NCBI RefSeq assembly: GCF_002775205.1
Contig: NC_036457.1
Location: 22,898,720 to 22,962,719, forward strand
Direction of reading: 5' to 3'
DNA: 64,000 nt
DNA from: Xiphophorus maculatus
Taxonomy: Eukaryota > Chordata > Actinopteri > Cyprinodontiformes > Poeciliidae
The translations under genes and the position numbers were made by a program. Numbering within the stretch: position 1 is the stretch's first letter; the number at the start of each line of letters is the position of its first letter. Positions 59,518 through 64,000 of the stretch are shown here, one piece after another. A model generated the notes under the pieces. That model did not search any database. It was given only the letters and a program-made list of their open reading frames with translations, and was not told the origin of the DNA.

Positions 59518-61660
59518 TCAGAAACACTTTCTGAAGACAATCTGTGGCCCGTATTCCTCATACTCTCCCCGGCTGATCCATGCAGAGTTGAAGGTGGACA
59601 GGTTGGCCAGAACCGCACCGCCACTCCACACCAGGAAGCGTCTGTCTTTGGGGCTGGCGACGCAGACGTTCACCCTCATGTCTGCCGGCACCAGGTTCTT
59701 CACCTCAGCCTGGAGGCGCTCAGGCAAGCCTGGCAGCAGAGTATTCCCACCTGCAATCACACCCAAAACTGGTCAGATTTACAGAAACGTTTATGAAATT
59801 ATAAAAAATAAAAAAAACCTGCAGTATAAGGAGTTCATTTTACAGTGAAACTAAGAAAAGGAAAATTGATACCTGAAAGAATAATGTTGCCCAGGAAGCT
59901 GCGCCGCAGGTCAATGTCTGACCTGAGGATTGACTTAAAGATGCTCTCATGCATCCCAGGATGATCCCGTCCAACCATCTCAGGATGAAACAGAATCTCA
60001 GCTGCCCTGGATGGACAGAGAAATTGGCTCAATCACCACATTGTTCTGCATGGAATTCTTTAAGCTTGTTAGGAAAGTCGAAGAACACATGGATACATCA
60101 GCCTGACGTTGAAGGTTGGGAATATGTCACAGAGTGAAACCAGTCAGAGACCATCAATTTTATCTGAACAGAATTCAAGAGATTTGACTGAACTGTTGGA
60201 TATTTTTCTACAGAATAGCTGACCAGTCGCCTCGAACCAATCATAAACTCTCTCCGCGCAACGCCCCCAACTCCATCTGCAGGTGGACCGCCAACTTCCT
60301 GACAGATATAAGGCAGTATGTGTGGCTGGGGCAGAACATCTTAGAGACTCGGACCATGAGCATTGGTTCCCCTCATTACCTCTGCTTTCCATCTGCTGCA
60401 CCTCCAGCCACCTGTCTGTGAAACTGATCAAATCAGCAGTTTCTCAGACTAATCACAGACAGAGATGAGTCTGCCTACAGGATGGAGGCGGATTGGCTGG
60501 TGGCTTGGTGAAGCTCAACACCCAGCAGACAGTGGAAGTAATTGTGGACTTTAGGAAAGTCACAGACCCAACATCCCCTCTTGTCCTCTGGGACCGTTCC
60601 ATCTCCATTGTGGACTCATTCCGCTTCCATCACCAGGACCTCAACGGGAGCCGATCATCAGCTCCTCATCATGAAGGCCCAGCACAGGATGTTCTTCCTA
60701 CAGCAGCTGAGGAAACTCAAACTGCCAGCTGAGCTGATGGTGCAGTTTTATGCAGGAATCATAGTCCATCTTCACCACCGCTATCACTGTATGGTACACA
60801 ACCAGGGACAGACAGACCACAATGCAATGTGCGCTGCTGAGAAGGTGATTGTCATGCAGGTTGGACTGTGACTGACCCTTATCCTGGACACAGCCTGGTT
60901 AACCTTCTCTCCTCAGGCAGGACACTACAGTCCATCTGGACCAGAACTTCCCACCACAACAGTTTTTCCCCTCAGCCACTAGACTGATGAACAACAGTTA
61001 AATGACTGGAATAACACAGCCACTTCATCCACATGCTGCTCTGCACATGCATAAATATTTTTCTTTATATTCATATAGTTTATTTGTTTTTGCATAATTC
61101 CATCAAAACTACTTCCTAATTCAATGATTCTGATAAACAGGTAATATGAAAACTCAGCTAGAGCTACACCTGGAACAAAGACATCTGCTACATTTAGTCT
61201 GTTCATACAGATTAACAGGTCTATGTACAGACTGGCACCAAGAAGGCCGTTAGAGAAGCAGCTAGAACCAACTGTTCAGCTTTAAGAAAGGTGTCCCTGG
61301 TCTCTAAAAGCCAGTAACTGGAGATTATCGGAGTCACTACATATACAGTCAGTCTTCAGGCAGCACACAGTCCAAGAACAGAGATTTGTTCTTCTACCTG
61401 AAGCCATGAGAAAAACAAAGCTCTCTCTAGACAAGACATGTCATACATCACAAGAACTCAAGTGCAGAAAGTGGTGTGCTACAGTGGGCGAGAACTATAA
61501 AGACTTCCCATTCCTGAAAACACAAAAAGGTTCTGCCTGGAACAGACATCAAGAACCATCATTGTACTTCTGTTCTTACAGGAGAGAGAGCAACTCTTAT
61601 GTGTATATTGTGACAAAAGCTAAAACTTTCCTCAAGAACCTTCAGTTCCCAGTTTGCCTA

Positions 61661-61691
<31 letters not shown>

Positions 61692-63690
61692 CAGGTCTGC
61701 ACCAACCCTCTGAACAAAACTTACTGAATTGGATGCTTCATTCAGGAAGTCCCACAAAATTATAAAATGGTGCTGAAGGCAGTGACTGGCATAAAGAGCT
61801 TGGTTTGATCCTCAAGTTCCACCATCAGTTCCAGATTGCTGGTAGCTATACAGGCGACCTGATCAGTTTCTTTAGTAGCTCTTGTTCAGAAACTTCCCTC
61901 TCCAAATGTCGGTCACTGGTACATCGTTACCTGAATCTTTCGGTGCCCATGGTAACAATCTGGCCATCCGGCATGGTGTACTGCACTTCTCTGCAGGACG
62001 AACTCCCCGGGTTCAGCTCAGCATCATAATTTAATGCAACACAGCAGCACTTCTCCTTCATCTCCCTCACAATCTCATCTTCTGCTGTTGTGCGCATGCA
62101 GACGCCCTGTTCCTGCAGGAGCTTTAGGCAGAAAAGAGGAGAAGACTGAAGGCTGCACAACAAGGCCATGATGAAGACCTTGGCTCATGAAACCAATAAA
62201 GCACCGGACAAAAGTTACTGAGTAAATCTAGACCTGAAGCAGACTGATCCAGAGGGCCTCGTACTGAAGTGGACATTTAATGTGTTTATCAAAATAATTT
62301 AACAGAACTGGTCACCTTTAAGAGCACCAAGCAAAGTGTTGCAAACCTTTTTAAGCTGCATTGTGACATCCAGACCAGCCAAAGGGAAGCGCTGGACTGC
62401 ATGAGGCAAACTGTAGCCCTCAAACACAGGAACACTGTGGCTCACGCCTTGTCCAGAGTCAAACACCACACCTAGAAACGGGTCATCAGGCCCAATGCAT
62501 TAGCAACAAAACTAGGCAACTTAGAATGTGAAACATTTAGGTTTTAGGAAAAAGTAAAAAAAAAAAAGAGGTAGGAAGAAGTCTGTCTGAAGAAGGTGTG
62601 CAGACAAGCGACTGGCTGCAGGACCTACCAGTGGTTCTCCCTGCTGCATACAGTGCAAGAACTGCCTGCATGGCCACATACGCCAACGGAACACCAAAGT
62701 TCTCAAACATGATCTCCACCATGCGCTGCCGGTTCTCCAGAGGGTTCATGGCTGCTTCGGTCAACAGAACAGGATGTTCCTCAGGGTCCACACACAGCTG
62801 CTGGAATGTGTACTGCCAGATCTAAAAGGAATGGAAAAGCCTGAAGGACTGGGCTGTGCGAGTTCTACAACACGACAAGAGCTTTGGGTGTCAAGAAAAC
62901 TCATTTGAAATGTACCTAATTCAGGACAGCACATTACACAATGTTCCAGGTTGAAAACAGTGTTTTGAACATAGGCTTTCTAGCCACAGGTTAGTTTCCA
63001 AACCCAGTCGTTGATTGGACTTTATAATCTAATACTTCCCCATTAAGAACCAAGGAGCCATTGTTCATATTGTCAAACTACAATATGGTGATCATTTCAG
63101 TTTTACGACCACAGAAAAAAAATTCTGGATACCATAAAACTTTCTGAACTGTAGAACAGTGAGGCGTGTTAACCATTCCTAAACTCCCAGCAGCAGAAAG
63201 CAGCTCATCCCACCTTCAGGCAAGAACTGCTGCAGACATTTCTACTCTGGTTCTGCAGGTCTGCTGATAGCATCAGGACACACTAAGCACACAGCAGAAA
63301 GCCCAGAGCTGGCCTGCAGTGCCCTGCTACCAGGCTATAATGAACAGCAGAGTTCTGTAGGAAGAAGCTGCTGCCAAATGTAGCACAGCGACTTTAGGCT
63401 TCACACAGCCCAGGAACATTGAGGCAAATGCTAACTTAATAGAAAAACATTACATCAAACAAACGTAACCTGAGGAAATATGAATAGCATATTCATTCTC
63501 AGAGTCTCTCACTCCGAGTCAGTAGGTCACCATCATGGGCAAGCTTTCTACATTTTCTTACTTTTTCCATCTCTTCCCAGTTGCAAATGATCCCATTCTT
63601 AATGGGGTGATTCAAAGTCAGAACCCCCCTCATGTGTTGAGCATCATGGCCAATGTAGAGCTCTTTCTCCACAGGCCCACTCATTATCTC
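59518..63690 (-). CDS. Actin-family (actin-related/actin-like) protein, 3' exons, partial
   Basis: Six exons read leftwards: 63562-63690, 62629-62821, 62347-62471, 61931-62121, 59873-60006 and 59518-59750. They are in phase and give the C-terminal 334 residues of an actin-fold protein (about 375 expected); the first exon lies right of the window. Actin landmarks in order: [20 protein letters not shown] (actin 'VGDEAQSKRGILTLKYPIE'), [41 protein letters not shown] (Gln137 kept), [80 protein letters not shown]. The phosphate loop reads DSGQG where actin has DSGDG. It differs too much to be cytoplasmic or muscle actin; ACTRT-type testis proteins or a fish-specific actin-like gene are the likeliest homes. 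I do not assign a symbol. Intron 5 carries a LINE and a poly(A) tract. Confidence 0.9.
60215..61010 (+). mobile_element. L2/CR1/Rex1-like LINE, RT fragment, antisense in the actin-like gene
   Basis: The plus strand shows '[12 protein letters not shown]'-like text, then 'YLSDR'-type and '[14 protein letters not shown]' (60515-60560), typical of the reverse transcriptase thumb region in this LINE group. Further on come '[20 protein letters not shown]' and a frame-broken end. It lies inside an intron of the actin-like gene, opposite to its transcription. Confidence 0.75.
61663..61691 (+). repeat. Poly(A) tract, possibly a retrocopy tail
   Basis: A pure run of 29 A. The 450 bases before it (61200-61660) have no recognised coding sequence, so it may be the tail of an unidentified retroposed sequence or simply a homopolymer. 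Confidence 0.8.
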
Positions 63691-64000
63691 CTGCAAAGAC
63701 AAATGTATCATTGTAGACAGAGATTCAAATAAAATTTTCAGCCAAAGAAACTGAAAATCATTTCTGTTTCACCCTTGCTTTTAAATCCATAACTCCTGTG
63801 AAAAGTGAGGAACCCAGCTGAAGGTTCTGATGAGGAGCGGGTTCTAATATTCTTTATGGTGAGCCACATTCTGCTCTGCAGACAAACACTCTGCTTTAGT
63901 CTAAACCTAAATCTCATCCAGTTACCCCCATTAGGGCTATGATCCATCTCCTCTGAACAGTCGGAGGACTTTAGAATTATTCCAGATCTCTATAAAAGAT

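Overview
This is vertebrate nuclear DNA, almost certainly from a teleost fish. The genes are split by GT-AG introns. The proteins read as orthologues of vertebrate PSMC6, ZNF292, SMIM8, GABRR1 and CFAP206. The spaces between exons are AT-rich and carry fish-type repeats: Tc1-like transposons, a hAT element, L2/CR1/Rex1-like LINE fragments, a Gypsy remnant, and 3' tails of the type 'gtgctatacaaataaa' followed by (TGAT)n.

Layout from left to right. psmc6 (minus strand, 82-5083) shows six N-terminal exons and runs off the left edge. A repeat-rich spacer (5.1-8.5 kb) follows. znf292 (plus, 8593-24157) has eight exons, the last being a single 6.7-kb exon with the zinc fingers. smim8 (plus, 27038-27683) has two coding exons. 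gabrr1 (plus, 29754-42630) has ten coding exons, including a signal-peptide exon 4 kb upstream of the rest. cfap206 (minus, 44040-56964) has twelve coding exons and converges on gabrr1. An actin-family gene (minus, 59518-63690) shows six 3' exons; its first exon lies beyond the right edge. I followed the reading phase across every assigned splice junction of these genes and each remains open. Visible products are psmc6 147 residues (partial), znf292 2578, smim8 95, gabrr1 470, cfap206 626 and actin-like 334 (partial).

The genes do not form one pathway: a proteasome ATPase, a nuclear zinc-finger protein, a small membrane protein, a GABA-gated chloride channel subunit, an axonemal radial-spoke factor and an actin-related protein. 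ZNF292, SMIM8, CFAP206 and GABRR1 also lie on the same human chromosome arm (6q14-q15), so the middle of the window is an old synteny block. psmc6 and the actin-like gene are extra neighbours.

I found no CRISPR array, operon, toxin system or clearly undescribed system. The best leads are a perfect 105-bp foldback with 35-bp direct repeats in cfap206 intron 5, a near-consensus RFX X-box just upstream of cfap206, a complete hAT insertion with an 8-bp target duplication, CRE-like half sites at the znf292 start, a fish repeat lying against the psmc6 start codon, and an actin-like protein with Gln in place of a nucleotide-site Asp. All motif calls are by eye.
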